Counted from the stretch's first letter, positions 46,731 through 59,900 are shown. The stretch is DNA of 64,000 bases from Prosapia bicincta (GCA_036971475.1 JBAIZL010000008.1:9420263-9484262); one strand, 5' to 3'. Notes: generated from the letters alone by a model not told the origin. Program-made: numbers and translations.

Positions 46731-47330
46731 AGATGTATTAGCCAATTAAAAACAAGTTAGTAAAATTTACCCATGGATACCCATAAGTGATTATGGATTA
46801 GCGGTACCTTTCCAGAGTTAGGTTAATTATAATGATTAGGCGATTTTCATCAGTGTCTCATTTAGATATTGAGACACAAACGACTTTTGACTTAGTATGG
46901 CTGGAATAGTTTTGTGTAAGTAGATTTTTCATAAATTTACCTAAATTATAATTTCGGAAACTTGTTAATTTGTTAACTTCAAACGTAAAAGGTTCCGCCG
47001 ATGGTCAATGACATCCACGCATCACAATTTGCATCAACACCAATAAATAGATATGTTGTGCATTTAAGATCACCTGGTTTGGAATAATATTTATTTAAAA
47101 ATATATTGTAATGCAAGCGGTAACAGAAAATTTAGTTTATTTCCATCTGTAAGATGTAGCCTATTTTATTTCTTGCAGTTAACAATTTTTTTATCTATAC
47201 TGCTCCATTCCAACAAACGATTAATTTTTATTTTCCAGTATCACATTTTTTAGTCACTGCAGTATTTTTTATGATGAAACTATTAATAATGCCCTCGATA
47301 TTAAAGTAAAAATAAATAAATATTTATCTG
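46731..47330. repeat. long inverted repeat, left arm
   Basis: This is the reverse complement of 48,057-48,643 with scattered mismatches and small indels. Markers: TTTACCCATGGATACCCATA, CGGTACCTTTCCAGAGTTAG, GGTTCCGCCGATGGTCAATG, GCATCAACACCAATAAATAG, CACTGCAGTATTTTTTATGA. No protein was recognised in either arm. The spacer of 726 bp (47,331-48,056) is unique here and has no recognised gene. The arms could be long terminal inverted repeats of a DNA transposon or two inverted insertions. Confidence 0.92.
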
Positions 47331-48056
47331 AAATATGTAGTTTAAATAGCTATGTATCGAGGTCTACGTGCTAGCAAACAACCATACGTGACTAGGCTTG
47401 TGACTGTTATGTAGGACCACAGATAAGAAATAACAGGTTTGTCTTCGGTCTGATTTAACGTTTGATTAGCCTGATAGCCAAAAATAAAGACACAAAGCAC
47501 TCAACTATTTACGGTCTTGTCCTACAACACAATCAAAGCGCCAACAATGAAGGTCGTAGCAATCATGTGTAGTCCAGTTAAGCCACAGCCTACGAGATTA
47601 ATGGTTAATGCGCATTATTGTCTATTGAAGAGAGTTCTAACATTCAGTCTCCTCTCTCTTATAATTATAGACCATGCATTCATATGTTGCTATCTACGTC
47701 TCCTGTTGTTCCTTGCATTACCATATTGAGCGTTATTTTTTAATTTGAAGAATTTTTTTCATATTTTTTTACAATTAAAAAGACATGGATTTGCAAATTA
47801 ATAAAAACATAGAGGCCAAATTAAAATTTTAAAATGTAGCTAAAGCTTTGCTATATATAGACGATAAATATATAGGCTTAAAACGTAAACTGCGTACGAA
47901 TTAATATACAAATACCATAACAAAATTAAGTCCCGATATAGTTTATCAATTTAGCACTTATTCCTGCCTTCTTCCTATGAAAGACGAGGGACAAGAAGAC
48001 GAAGACAGTTTTGTTTTCCAAACAAACAACTGCATATAAAAACATTGAATTTAATA

Positions 48057-48643
48057 CAGATAAATATTTATTTATTTATTTATTTTTACTTAAATATCTT
48101 GGGCATTAGTAATAGTTTCATCATAAAAAATACTGCAGTGACTATTGGAAAAATAAATATAACTCGTTAGTTTGAATGGAGCAGTAGGCCTATAGATTAG
48201 AATCTTTTTAACTGCAAGAAATAAAATACATCTTACAGATAGAAATAATCTAAATTTTCTGTTACCGCTTGCATTACAATTTGTTTGTAAATAAATATTA
48301 TTCCAAACCAGTTATCCTAAATGCACAACACATCTATTTATTGGTGTTGATGCAAATTGTGAAGCGTGGATGTCATTGACCATCGGCGGAACCTTTTACG
48401 TTTGAAGTTAACAAATTAACAAGTTTCCGAAATTATAATTTATGAAAAATCTACTTACACAAAACTATTCCAGCCATACTAAGTCAAAAGTCGTTTGTGT
48501 TTCAATATCTAAATGAGACATTGATGTAAATAGCTTAGTCATTATAATTAACCTAACTCTGGAAAGGTACCGCTAATCCATAATCACTTATGAGTATCCA
48601 TGGGTAAATTTTACTAACTTGTTTTTAAAAATCTAATACATCT
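48057..48643. repeat. long inverted repeat, right arm
   Basis: Partner of 46,731-47,330. The outer tips are GATGTATTAG at the left and CTAATACATC at the right; the inner tips are TAAATATTTATCTG and CAGATAAATATTTA. Confidence 0.92.
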
Positions 48644-48727
48644 TAGCATGCTAAAAATAAAATAGGTAGTTTTAATTTATTTTATTATTTAATATAATTA
48701 GTAGGCAATCCTTGTTTTATTTTTTAG

Positions 48728-49096
48728 CCTTTTTTACGAACATTCCACTCAGCTTTTCACGGAGTGTTGAGAAGAAATAGGCTCGGAACATTTGCAGCAA
48801 GTTGTCTCAAAGTTTTGAGAACCAGTTTAGTACTCTTTCTACGTTCTTCTTTTTTTGTCGTCAAACCAAAGACAGTTCAATACAAATTTGAATCTACGCT
48901 CAGTAGAAGCGGCCCTGTGTCTAGATATACCGTGAATCTACCGCAGTACGAAGTGTCGGATAGCAACGATGTAGTTAGAGGATTGTCTTCTAGTGCTACT
49001 CAAAGAACTAACAGGGCGAGAATAGCTTATGATTCTTCCACGTCCAAATCGGAAAAACTTGCATGGTTCTTATGTTACTCAAAACTACTGCATGAA
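48728..49096 (+). CDS. unidentified exon-like open segment, 123 codons
   Basis: The frame opens right after TATTTTTTAG (acceptor-like; its TAG is also a stop in this frame) and stays open to GAA|GTGAGT (donor-like), phase 0. Composition is clearly less AT-rich than its surroundings. The product reads PFLRTFHSAFHGVLRRNRLG early, then RSGPVSRYTVNLPQYEVSD and ARIAYDSSTSKSEKLAWFLC. I do not recognise a domain. It may be an exon of an unknown gene or part of a transposon; the following 300 bp look like a transposon end. Confidence 0.35.
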
Positions 49097-49139
49097 GTGA
49101 GTACATGTTTTGCTTGTGGTAGAGGCCGAGGTTGAATAT

Positions 49140-49400
49140 ATAAAATATCTTTGGCTACAGTGCGATACCTTTATTGCTACCGATGCGTAAAAATTGCGGA
49201 TGTAGATAATGCGTTAGGGCACCGATGAGTAAAAACTACGCCGGGAAAAACAGAAATATTAGTGAACCTCCAATCTCGGTGGCAGCCGACTTAGGCACTG
49301 GCTAGATAGCCAGTACCAGTGTCGCCACAACAAAAAATAGGGACAAAATATTTCCTGGGTATGCGTAAAAATTACGCAGGGTACATTACAAGGGTTAAAT
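49140..49400. mobile_element. possible piggyBac-type 3' end
   Basis: GATGCGTAAAAATTGCG (about 49,181), GATGAGTAAAAACTACGC (about 49,225) and TATGCGTAAAAATTACGC (about 49,359) are subterminal repeats, and the stretch ends TACATTACAAGGGTTAA (about 49,383-49,399). A CCC/GGG tip next to TTAA is the piggyBac insertion pattern. The matching other end and a transposase were not found. Confidence 0.35.
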
Positions 49401-49740
49401 ACTCGTAAGTTCGCCATGTCGTTAATTGCTTAATTCAAACGCAAACTAAAGCTAACAATTCACTTTAAATCCATATGTGTCGATTTATTACTTTCAGAAA
49501 AGTCAGTGAATGTAAAATATCACAGTTTTTAGTAAGTAAATCGGACGAACACAGGCTATCCCTTCACTGAAACGTTAATATTAAATAGGTCAGGTAAACC
49601 TAAATGGAGCTACGTTTAAACGCTAACTTTACTTGCCTCTTGAAGTAATTCACACTCATTTAAACACGTTTTTGATTCATAAGGGGTAATATTAAGAGAG
49701 TTGACTCAAAAAAAGTTCACTTCAATACTAAACAGTTTTA
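49401..49740. other. intergenic: no gene seen
   Basis: Unrecognised sequence upstream of the promoter-like patch. Confidence 0.5.
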
Positions 49741-49854
49741 GCCAATCACTGATGAAGCGACGTCATCGCCGTCGGAACTAGCTGTATATATTAAAAAACT
49801 AGTGTGTAGTGAGATTTTGAGTGAATTCTTTTAATATTTAACGTTATGAATTAG
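49741..49854 (+). promoter_or_regulatory. promoter-like patch and non-coding first exon candidate
   Basis: CCAAT at 49,742-49,746, a CRE-like GACGTCAT at 49,759-49,766 and TATATATTAAAA at 49,785-49,796 are spaced as in a core promoter, predicting a start near 49,815. A short leader then meets a donor AG|GTAAGC at 49,854/49,855 with no usable open frame (the only ATG is followed by one codon and TAG). It could be a gene promoter with a 5' UTR exon, or a transposon promoter: the CTGATGA...GTCGGAAC part resembles the terminal modules of repeats here. Confidence 0.35.
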
Positions 49855-50397
49855 GTAAGCTCTAATTAACTTGACATTTGTGGTTGTTACGCTTCTTGGT
49901 TAGTGATATTAAAAAAAAGTTATAATTGATTGAAACAAAAATTTAAAGTATTTTTTTGTGATTTTAATTGAAGTTTATTTATACCTATTTAGTTTTAAAG
50001 TGATTGTTATAACATGCGTCCACGTCTTATGCTGTGGTTCGCATAAACCAGTGTAATCAATACAACGTGAGACCAAGTAACCCTAGACGTTCCCGAGAGT
50101 GGCGTTGCACTTGATACAGGTGCTTCTGTGAAGAGTATATCAATATATAGGCTTTAGATGTACCGAAATCCTGCACTTGAAGGTTTTGTTTCAAAACCAA
50201 TACTATTTGCGGAAAGTCTACTCTTAATGAAAATTAGAACTATTTTAAAAAGTAATCTATATTTTTAAAGTAATGTAATATTTGTTTAATTTCTTTTCAA
50301 AGCGACACTATAATTTAAACTATTATCATCAATGGAGGGTTTGACAAAATACAAAACACTCCCATATAGATCCTATAAACGTCATAACACTAACACG

Positions 50398-50398
<1 letters not shown>
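49855..50398. other. intergenic or intron: no gene seen
   Basis: AT-rich; ends in a (TA)n run at 50,399-50,443. Confidence 0.5.
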
Positions 50399-50443
<45 letters not shown>

Positions 50444-50446
<3 letters not shown>

Positions 50447-52068
50447 AACATTTATAGAATGGGCTATATAATGTTCTTTAAGAATTGGAAAAATAAATTA
50501 GAAATAACTCACACAAAATTTAAAAAGAAATTCATTAAAAGATTGGTTAGATTAAATTGAAACTAAATTTAGGTAAAAGCCTAGAAATGTAAACAAGGTA
50601 TTTGAACTGTTAATGCATAAGGAAATTTGTTGTATCAAATAAAATTAAAAACAAGATAATCTAATAATAATAATTATATTTAAACAAAATTGTAAATATT
50701 AGTAAAATAGGGCATAAGTAATTACTTGAAGGAAAAAGTGAAAAACGATTGTAAACAATGAAAGGTTATGTTTGGAAAAGTCCAGTCAAAACACACACAT
50801 TTCGAAATATTACAAAAGTAAAACACAAAGACACTTCACACACTAATAATAATAATTAAATAAACATTAAATAAATACTGGAAGGTTTGTTAAGGATCGG
50901 AAAATTGAAACAGTATGTTAACCAAATTAAAACGGTGAAAATAGTTCGTTGACATTAACAGATGTGAAAGTAAAGAAATAGGTCAAGTGTACAGTTGACT
51001 CTAGTGGAAAGGAATCGAACTAAATTATAGCAACATGTGTTTTAGAAGAAGGAGAAGCCGCCATATTTGTAACATTTTAAAAAGAAAAACGAAGCGTTTG
51101 TTTTAGTTGGAGATAGCGTGGGGGACGCTACAAGATCGGACCTGCGATGAGCAGTCAAAATTTTATATTGGAAGGAATTCGTCAAAATTATACCGTTTGT
51201 GAAGAAACTTGGCAAATTTAAATAAGGATAAGAAAATGTAAAGATAAAGTACAGTGATAATATAATTTGAAGGAACTAAAACGAATTTAAGTGTGTAAAA
51301 AGTGAAATTTGAAGAGAACGGAATCTTACGTAAGCGACCTGCAGAATTTCAATATTTGATAAGTTAAGTATGTATAGCGCTATAAAAAATAAACTTTAGT
51401 GAACTCTTAGGATAATAGGGAAGTTTAATTTTGTACATTAGAATATCTTGTGATTAATAGTAATAAGATCAGAATCCAGTTCAAATAGTTTCGCCTTTTT
51501 GCTCATTCCAAATTAAAGTTTTTCCATCAGGAAAATATTTATTAAAACAAATTTCAAAATTTAATATTGTTTTTCAAAATTTATTTAATTAACAAAAGAA
51601 GTAAAAAGATAGCCCATGCTATAAACCCCGAGATAATAAGAGATCGTAAAATTAGCCTAGGGTATATAAAAATTTGTAACTAAAAATCAAAGAAAGTGAG
51701 TTTAGTATATTGTGTTAAAATTTGTTAAGTTGTAAATTTTTGTTTTGTGTTTATTGTTTAACTGTTAAAATAAATTGTTCTGTTAACTGTTGAAATAAAA
51801 TAATTATAATAAAGAATTTTAAATTATTCAGGAGTTTGTGTTTTGTAACTAGAGAAATTAATTATTTTCATTCAATAATAAACCCCATTGTAATTGTGTC
51901 ATAGAATAATCTTTATAATTTATATATATATATATATATTAAATATGGTAATATGTTTTCTTGTAATATAGTTAATAAATTAAAAATATTTCAAAAACAA
52001 GAATACTTTTAATGAATATATTTATTCAAAGGTTTTCGCCGATAAAATAGTACCAGCATCTTCAGGAA
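50444..52068. repeat. 1.6-kb dispersed repeat, copy 2 (inverted)
   Basis: This is the reverse complement of 42,145-43,711 over its length, for example GGGCATAAGTAATTACTTGA, AACAGTATGTTAACCAAATT, AGATAGCCCATGCTATAAAC, and the end TAGTACCAGCATCTTCAGGA. Moderate divergence and indels show the copies are not a recent duplication. Read on its minus strand, the end module is CCTGAAGATG...GGCGAAAAC. Confidence 0.75.
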
Positions 52069-52095
52069 AATAATTAACTAATAAAATCTAATTGG

Positions 52096-52144
<49 letters not shown>

Positions 52145-53689
52145 ATACTTTTTATCCATTCACTGAAATTCTAATAGATTGTTTAAAACTTCTATTTGTG
52201 AATGGCACATAATGTTTAATACAGTTTTTTTAAAATATTAATTAATTATTTAAATTTAACTAATATATTTATAGTTAGATAGGAGAAAAAAAGGTTTTTA
52301 CAAAAGGGGCATGGTATGCAATATAGTTATTTCGTCCCACTTGGCTTAAAACAAGTGATAACATATGATGTCTTAAAACAGCTGATATTATGTAAACGGT
52401 TGTGTGGTAGAACAACTTTTTTAACGCATAGATTATGTTACTTTATATTTATATTAATTGTAATTACTTAATGAAAAGTAGCAAAAAATTTTTTTCTTTG
52501 TCAGCCAAAGTTGACTTAATTTTTTATTTTATTTTAGGCTACTTCTTTTTAATTACAGTTTGCTTTTAGTTTACCCTTCATTCTAAGAACAGTGCGTGGC
52601 GTATCACAGCAAGCTATGATAAAACTGCTCCCATATCTGCTACGGGCTTTAGTCGTCAAACAATTGATTTTTTGTCAGTATTTGTTAAAAGCAGGCTCAA
52701 CAATGTGAGGCCGAATTAGGAATGAGATTACCTCCATAGCTGTAATGTTTGCCTATACTGTATTATGTGTACATAGCCTTGACGGTTCGTGCTGATAAAC
52801 CTCCCATTAGCTAACTGAATACCCTTCACTACGTAACAACGCACAAAGCGAACTTGTATAGCAGTAAAGACAATTATCAATTACATTAATGTACTTCAAT
52901 TAGAAGTATATTTATTAATACACACAGAACATTAATTGTAAACATACATTAAAAATACTCCTTGAAATATTTAAATGTAATTAAACCAAAGTTCAAAAAC
53001 ACAAAATGATAGATACTCTTTATGGCCCCGCTAGAGAATAGGTCCGCATACAAGGAAACCATGTCCTCCTATATCCTCTTCTCGGAGGGTTATGCATGTC
53101 CCTATGCTTAACCCTTCTTAGACACAATCTTTCTTTTAGTGGTTGATCTACTTAAAACTATCAAAACAAAACCTGTCTATGGTGAATGTAAAACGTAGCT
53201 GAGAGGTTGGTTTTGACGGCCCGTTTGCCACTGTTTGTTCGTAAACATCACTTGTGACTTTACTTGCCAAATATTCCCTACATAAACCGAGCCGAGGGAA
53301 TGTGAAGATGCTCCGCTCAGCTCTTGCATGCATTAATAATTAGCGTAATGAAAACTCTTTCACCGTGGGAATCGAGCGGTAAGATTTAAAGAGGTACTTA
53401 TCGAAAACCAGTGGACATCCAACTAGATGTTACCTTGGTCCAGGTGCGAGCCAGTGTGGATAAAAAAGTTCTTAATTTCAACAGTACTATAATACTGTAC
53501 CTCACTAATACTTACATGACAGAGTACATTTTGGCGGCTGTACATTTTATATTTGAAAGCATTACTATACTATACGTTTAATCAAACTTGTAGATTCTTG
53601 TTATATTCGTGGCATAGTGGACAGAAAATGTTAAAATATCAAAAAAAATGTTTTGTTAGTGGGTAAAAAAAATTGGTAAATTTTTGTGA
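52069..53689. other. intergenic: no gene identified
   Basis: This contains a (TA)n run (52,099-52,141). A less AT-rich stretch at about 52,990-53,340 has a 61-codon minus-strand open frame (53,333-53,148) with no recognised domain. Nothing else seen. Confidence 0.5.
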
Positions 53690-53928
53690 CAAGCAGAGGC
53701 AAAAGGGGAAAGACGGAGAAATTGTTAAGAGGTGGATAGTTGAAAAGAACAGAGGAGTGTGTGGAGAACTGCGTTAATAAAATGGGTTAGGATGAGTTAG
53801 GTAGGACGAAAGCAGGGTTAGGAGAAAATATAGTATGTGCGATGAATACAAGAAAGTTTCTTAAGTTTTATGAGAAGCAGAGCAAAAGGGGAAAGACGGA
53901 GTAGAAGTTGGGAGATGGATAGTTAAAA
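53690..53928 (+). repeat. decayed edge monomers of the 168-bp satellite
   Basis: Two segments beginning AGGGGAAAGACGGA (about 53,703 and 53,888) correspond to AAAGGGAACTACGGACAAG of the satellite, followed by GGTGGATAGTT or GATGGATAGTT and GTGTGGAGAAC (satellite TATGTGGAGAAC). They are strongly diverged and irregular in length (about 185 bp), as expected at the boundary of a satellite array. Confidence 0.75.
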
Positions 53929-56900
53929 CTGATGAAGGTATGTGGAGAACCACAGATTAAGATGGGTAAGGATGAAACCAATAGTGTTGTGTCAGGAACA
54001 AGAGTTAAGGTCGTCAGTACGATAGATGTAAGGAAATTTGTAAGTTTTCTAACAAAATTAACTAAAGGGAACTACGGACAAGTTGTTAGTAGATAAGAGA
54101 TAAAGGTATGTGGAGAACCGCAGATTAAGATGGATAAGGATGAAACCAATAGTGTTGTGTCAGGAACAAGAGTTAAGGTCGTCAGTACGATAGATGTAAG
54201 GAAATTTGTAAGTTTTCTAACAAAATTAACTAAAGGGAACTACGGACAAGTTGTTAGTAGATAAGAGATAAAGGTATGTGGAGAACCGCAGATTGAGATG
54301 GGTAAGGATGAAACCAATAGTGTTGTGTCAAGAACAAGAGTTAAGGTCGTCAGTACGATAGATGTAAGGAAATTTGTAAGTTTTCTAACAAAATTAACTA
54401 AAGGGAACTACGGACAAGTTGTTAGTAGATAAGAGATAAAGGTATGTGGAGAACCGCAGATTAAGATGGGTAAGGATGAAACCAATAGTGTTGTGTCAGG
54501 AACAAGAGTAAAGGTCGTCAGTACGATAGATGTAAGGAAATTTCTAAGTTTTCTAACAAAATTAACTAAAGGGAACTACGGACAAGTTGTTAGTAGATAA
54601 GAGATAAAGGTATGTAGAGAACCGCAGATTAAGATGGGTAAGGATGAAACCAATAGTGTTGTGTCAGGAACAAGAGTAAAGGTCGTCAGTACGATAGATG
54701 TAAGGAAATTTGTAAGTTTTCTAACAAAATTAACTAAAGGGAACTACGGACAAGTTGTTAGTAGATAAGAGATAAAGGTATGTGGAGAACCGCAGATTAA
54801 GATGGGTAAGGATGAAACCAATAGTGTTGTGTCAGGAACAAGAGTAAAGGTCGTCAGTACGATAGATGTAAGGAAATTTGTAAGTTTTCTAACAAAATTA
54901 ACTAAAGGGAACTACGGACAAGTTGTTAGTAGATAAGAGATAAAGGTATGTGGAGAACCGCAGATTAAGATGGGTAAGGATGAAACCAATAGTGTTGTGT
55001 CAGGAACAAGAGTTAAGGTCGTCAGTACGATAGATGTAAGGAAATTTGTAAGTTTTCTAACAAAATTAACTAAAGGGAACTACGGACAAGTTGTTAGTAG
55101 ATATGAGATAAAGGTATGTGGAGAACCGCAGATTAAGATGGGTAAGGATGAAACCAATAGTGTTGTGTCAGGAACAAGAGTAAAGGTCGTCAGTACGATA
55201 GATGTAAGGAAATTTCTAAGTTTTCTAACAAAATTAACTAAAGGGAACTACGGACAAGTTGTTAGTAGATAAGAGATAAAGGTATGTAGAGAACCGCAGA
55301 TTAAGATGGGTAAGGATGAAACCAATAGTGTTGTGTCAGGAACAAGAGTTAAGGTCGTCAGTACGATAGATGTAAGGAAATTTGTAAGTTTTCTAACAAA
55401 ATTAACTAAAGGGAACTACGGACAAGTTGTTAGTAGATAAGAGATAAAGGTATGTAGAGAACCGCAGATTAAGATGGGTAAGGATGAAACCAATAGTGTT
55501 GTGTCAGGAACAAGAGTAAAGGTCGTCAGTACGATAGATGTAAGGAAATTTGTAAGTTTTCTAACAAAATTAACTAAAGGGAACTACGGACAAGTTGTTA
55601 GTAGATAAGAGATAAAGGTATGTAGAGAACCGCAGATTAAGATGGGTAAGGATGAAACCAATAGTGTTGTGTCAGGAACAAGAGTAAAGGTCGTCAGTAC
55701 GATAGATGTAAGGAAATTTGTAAGTTTTCTAACAAAATTAACTGAAGGGAACTACGGACAAGTTGTTAGTAGATAAGAGATAAAGGTATGTAGAGAACCG
55801 CAGATTAAGATGGGTAAGGATGAAACCAATAGTGTTGTGTCAGGAACAAGAGTTAAGGTCGTCAGTACGATAGATGTAAGGAAATTTCTAAGTTTTCTAA
55901 CAAAATTAACTAAAGGAAACTACGGACAAGTTGTTAGCAGATAAGAGATAAAGGTATGTAGAGAACCGCAGATTAAGATGGGTAAGGATGAAACCAATAG
56001 TGTTGTGTCAGGAACAAGAGTTAAGGTCGTCAGTACGATAGATGTAAGGAAATTTCTAAGTTTTCTAACAAAATTAACTAAAGGGAACTACGGACAAGTT
56101 GTTAGTAGATAAGAGATAAAGGTATGTAGAGAACCGCAGATTAAGATGGGTAAGGATGAAACCAATAGTGTTGTGTCAGGAACAAGAGTTAAGGTCGTCA
56201 GTACGATAGATGTAAGGAAATTTGTAAGTTTTCTAACAAAATTAACTAAAGGGAACTACGGACAAGTTGTTAGTAGATAAGAGATAAAGGTATGTAGAGA
56301 ACCGCAGATTAAGATGGGTAAGGATGAAACCAATAGTGTTGTGTCAGGAACAAGAGTAAAGGTCGTCAGTACGATAGATGTAAGGAAATTTGTAAGTTTT
56401 CTAACAAAATTAACTAAAGGGAACTACGGACAAGTTGTTAGTAGATAAGAGATAAAGGTATGTGGAGAACCGCAGATTAAGATGGATAAGGATGAAACCA
56501 ATAGTGTTGTGTCAGGAACAAGAGTTAAGGTCGTCAGTACGATAGATGTAAGGAAATTTGTAAGTTTTCTAACAAAATTAACTAAAGGGAACTACGGACA
56601 AGTTGTTAGTAGATAAGAGATAAAGGTATGTGGAGAACCGCAGATTAAGATGGGTAAGGATGAAACCAATAGTGTTGTGTCAGGAACAAGAGTAAAGGTC
56701 GTCAGTACGATAGATGTAAGGAAATTTCTAAGTTTTCTAACAAAATTAACTAAAGGGAACTATGGACAAGTTGTTAGTAGATAAGAGATAAAGGTATGTA
56801 GAGAACCGCAGATTAAGATGGGTAAGGATGAAACCAATAGTGTTGTGTCAGGAACAAGAGTAAAGGTCGTCAGTACGATAGATGTAAGGAAATTTGTAAG

Positions 56901-59900
56901 TTTTCTAACAAAATTAACTAAAGGGAACTACGGACAAGTTGTTAGTAGATAAGAGATAAAGGTATGTAGAGAACCGCAGATTAAGATGGGTAAGGATGAA
57001 ACCAATAGTGTTGTGTCAGGAACAAGAGTTAAGGTCGTCAGTACGATAGATGTAAGGAAATTTGTAAGTTTTCTAACAAAATTAACTAAAGGGAACTACG
57101 GACAAGTTGTTAGTAGATAAGAGATAAAGGTATGTGGAGAACCGCAGATTGAGATGGGTAAGGATGAAACCAATAGTGTTGTGTCAGGAACAAGAGTTAA
57201 GGTCGTCAGTACGATAGATGTAAGGAAATTTGTAAGTTTTCTAACAAAATTAACTAAAGGGAACTACGGACAAGTTGTTAGTAGATAAGAGATAAAGGTA
57301 TGTGGAGAACCGCAGATTAAGATGGGTAAGGATGAAACCAATAGTGTTGTGTCAGGAACAAGAGTAAAGGTCGTCAGTACGATAGATGTAAGGAAATTTC
57401 TAAGTTTTCTAACAAAATTAACTAAAGGGAACTACGGACAAGTTGTTAGTAGATAAGAGATAAAGGTATGTAGAGAACCGCAGATTAAGATGGGTAAGGA
57501 TGAAACCAATAGTGTTGTGTCAGGAACAAGAGTAAAGGTCGTCAGTACGATAGATGTAAGGAAATTTGTAAGTTTTCTAACAAAATTAACTAAAGGGAAC
57601 TACGGACAAGTTGTTAGTAGATAAGAGATAAAGGTATGTGGAGAACCGCAGATTAAGATGGGTAAGGATGAAACCAATAGTGTTGTGTCAGGAACAAGAG
57701 TTAAGGTCGTCAGTACGATAGATGTAAGGAAATTTGTAAGTTTTCTAACAAAATTAACTAAAGGGAACTACGGACAAGTTGTTAGTAGATATGAGATAAA
57801 GGTATGTGGAGAACCGCAGATTAAGATGGGTAAGGATGAAACCAATAGTGTTGTGTCAGGAACAAGAGTAAAGGTCGTCAGTACGATAGATGTAAGGAAA
57901 TTTCTAAGTTTTCTAACAAAATTAACTAAAGGGAACTACGGACAAGTTGTTAGTAGATAAGAGATAAAGGTATGTAGAGAACCGCAGATTAAGATGGGTA
58001 AGGATGAAACCAATAGTGTTGTGTCAGGAACAAGAGTTAAGGTCGTCAGTACGATAGATGTAAGGAAATTTGTAAGTTTTCTAACAAAATTAACTAAAGG
58101 GAACTACGGACAAGTTGTTAGTAGATAAGAGATAAAGGTATGTGGAGAACCGCAGATTAAGATGGGTAAGGATGAAACCAATAGTGTTGTGTCAGGAACA
58201 AGAGTTAAGGTCGTCAGTACGATAGATGTAAGGAAATTTGTAAGTTTTCTAACAAAATTAACTAAAGGGAACTACGGACAAGTTGTTAGTAGATAAGAGA
58301 TAAAGGTATGTGGAGAACCGCAGATTAAGATGGGTAAGGATGAAACCAATAGTGTTGTGTCAGGAACAAGAGTAAAGGTCGTCAGTACGATAGATGTAAG
58401 GAAATTTGTAAGTTTTCTAACAAAATTAACTAAAGGGAACTACGGACAAGTTGTTAGTAGATAAGAGATAAAGGTATGTGGAGAACCGCAGATTAAGATG
58501 GGTAAGGATGAAACCAATAGTGTTGTGTCAGGAACAAGAGTAAAGGTCGTCAGTACGATAGATGTAAGGAAATTTGTAAGTTTTCTAACAAAATTAACTA
58601 AAGGGAACTACGGACAAGTTGTTAGTAGATAAGAGATAAAGGTATGTAGAGAACCGCAGATTAAGATGGGTAAGGATGAAACCAATAGTGTTGTGTCAGG
58701 AACAAGAGTAAAGGTCGTCAGTACGATAGATGTAAGGAAATTTGTAAGTTTTCTAACAAAATTAACTAAAGGGAACTACGGACAAGTTGTTAGTAGATAA
58801 GAGATAAAGGTATGTAGAGAACCGCAGATTAAGATGGGTAAGGATGAAACCAATAGTGTTGTGTCAGGAACAAGAGTAAAGGTCGTCAGTACGATAGATG
58901 TAAGGAAATTTCTAAGTTTTCTAACAAAATTAACTAAAGGGAACTACGGACAAGTTGTTAGTAGATAAGAGATAAAGGTATGTAGAGAACCGCAGATTAA
59001 GATGGGTAAGGATGAAACCAATAGTGTTGTGTCAGGAACAAGAGTTAAGGTCGTCAGTACGATAGATGTAAGGAAATTTCTAAGTTTTCTAACAAAATTA
59101 ACTAAAGGAAACTACGGACAAGTTGTTAGCAGATAAGAGATAAAGGTATGTAGAGAACCGCAGATTAAGATGGGTAAGGATGAAACCAATAGTGTTGTGT
59201 CAGGAACAAGAGTTAAGGTCGTCAGTACCATAGATGTAAGGAAATTTCTAAGTTTTCTAACAAAATTAACTAAAGGGAACTACGGACAAGTTGTTAGTAG
59301 ATAAGAGATAAAGGTATGTAGAGAACCGCAGATTAAGATGGGTAAGGATGAAACCAATAGTGTTGTGTCAGGAACAAGAGTTAAGGTCGTCAGTACGATA
59401 GATGTAAGGAAATTTGTAAGTTTTCTAACAAAATTAACTAAAGGGAACTACGGACAAGTTGTTAGTAGATAAGAGATAAAGGTATGTGGAGAACCGCAGA
59501 TTAAGATGGGTAAGGATGAAACCAATAGTGTTGTGTCAAGAACAAGAGTAAAGGTCGTCAGTACGATAGATGTAAGGAAATTTGTAAGTTTTCTAACAAA
59601 ATTAACTAAAGGGAACTACGGACAAGTTGTTAGTAGATAAGAGATAAAGGTATGTGGAGAACCGCAGATTAAGATGGGTAAGGATGAAACCAATAGTGTT
59701 GTGTCAGGAACAAGAGTAAAGGTCGTCAGTACGATAGATGTAAGGAAATTTGTAAGTTTTCTAACAAAATTAACTAAAGGGAACTACGGACAAGTTGTTA
59801 GTAGATAAGAGATAAAGGTATGTAGAGAACCGCAGATTAAGATGGGTAAGGATGAAACCAATAGTGTTGTGTCAGGAACAAGAGTAAAGGTCGTCAGTAC

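Noticed and set aside
53148..53333. Minus-strand 61-codon frame as a real small gene
   Set aside because: Reads smoothly, but has no recognised domain, promoter or splice context; left as unexplained.
54970..55272. 100-codon open frame in the satellite (also at 57,658-57,960)
   Set aside because: It is two satellite monomers joined by a stop-loss variant; it has no start context, no constraint and lies in a tandem array.
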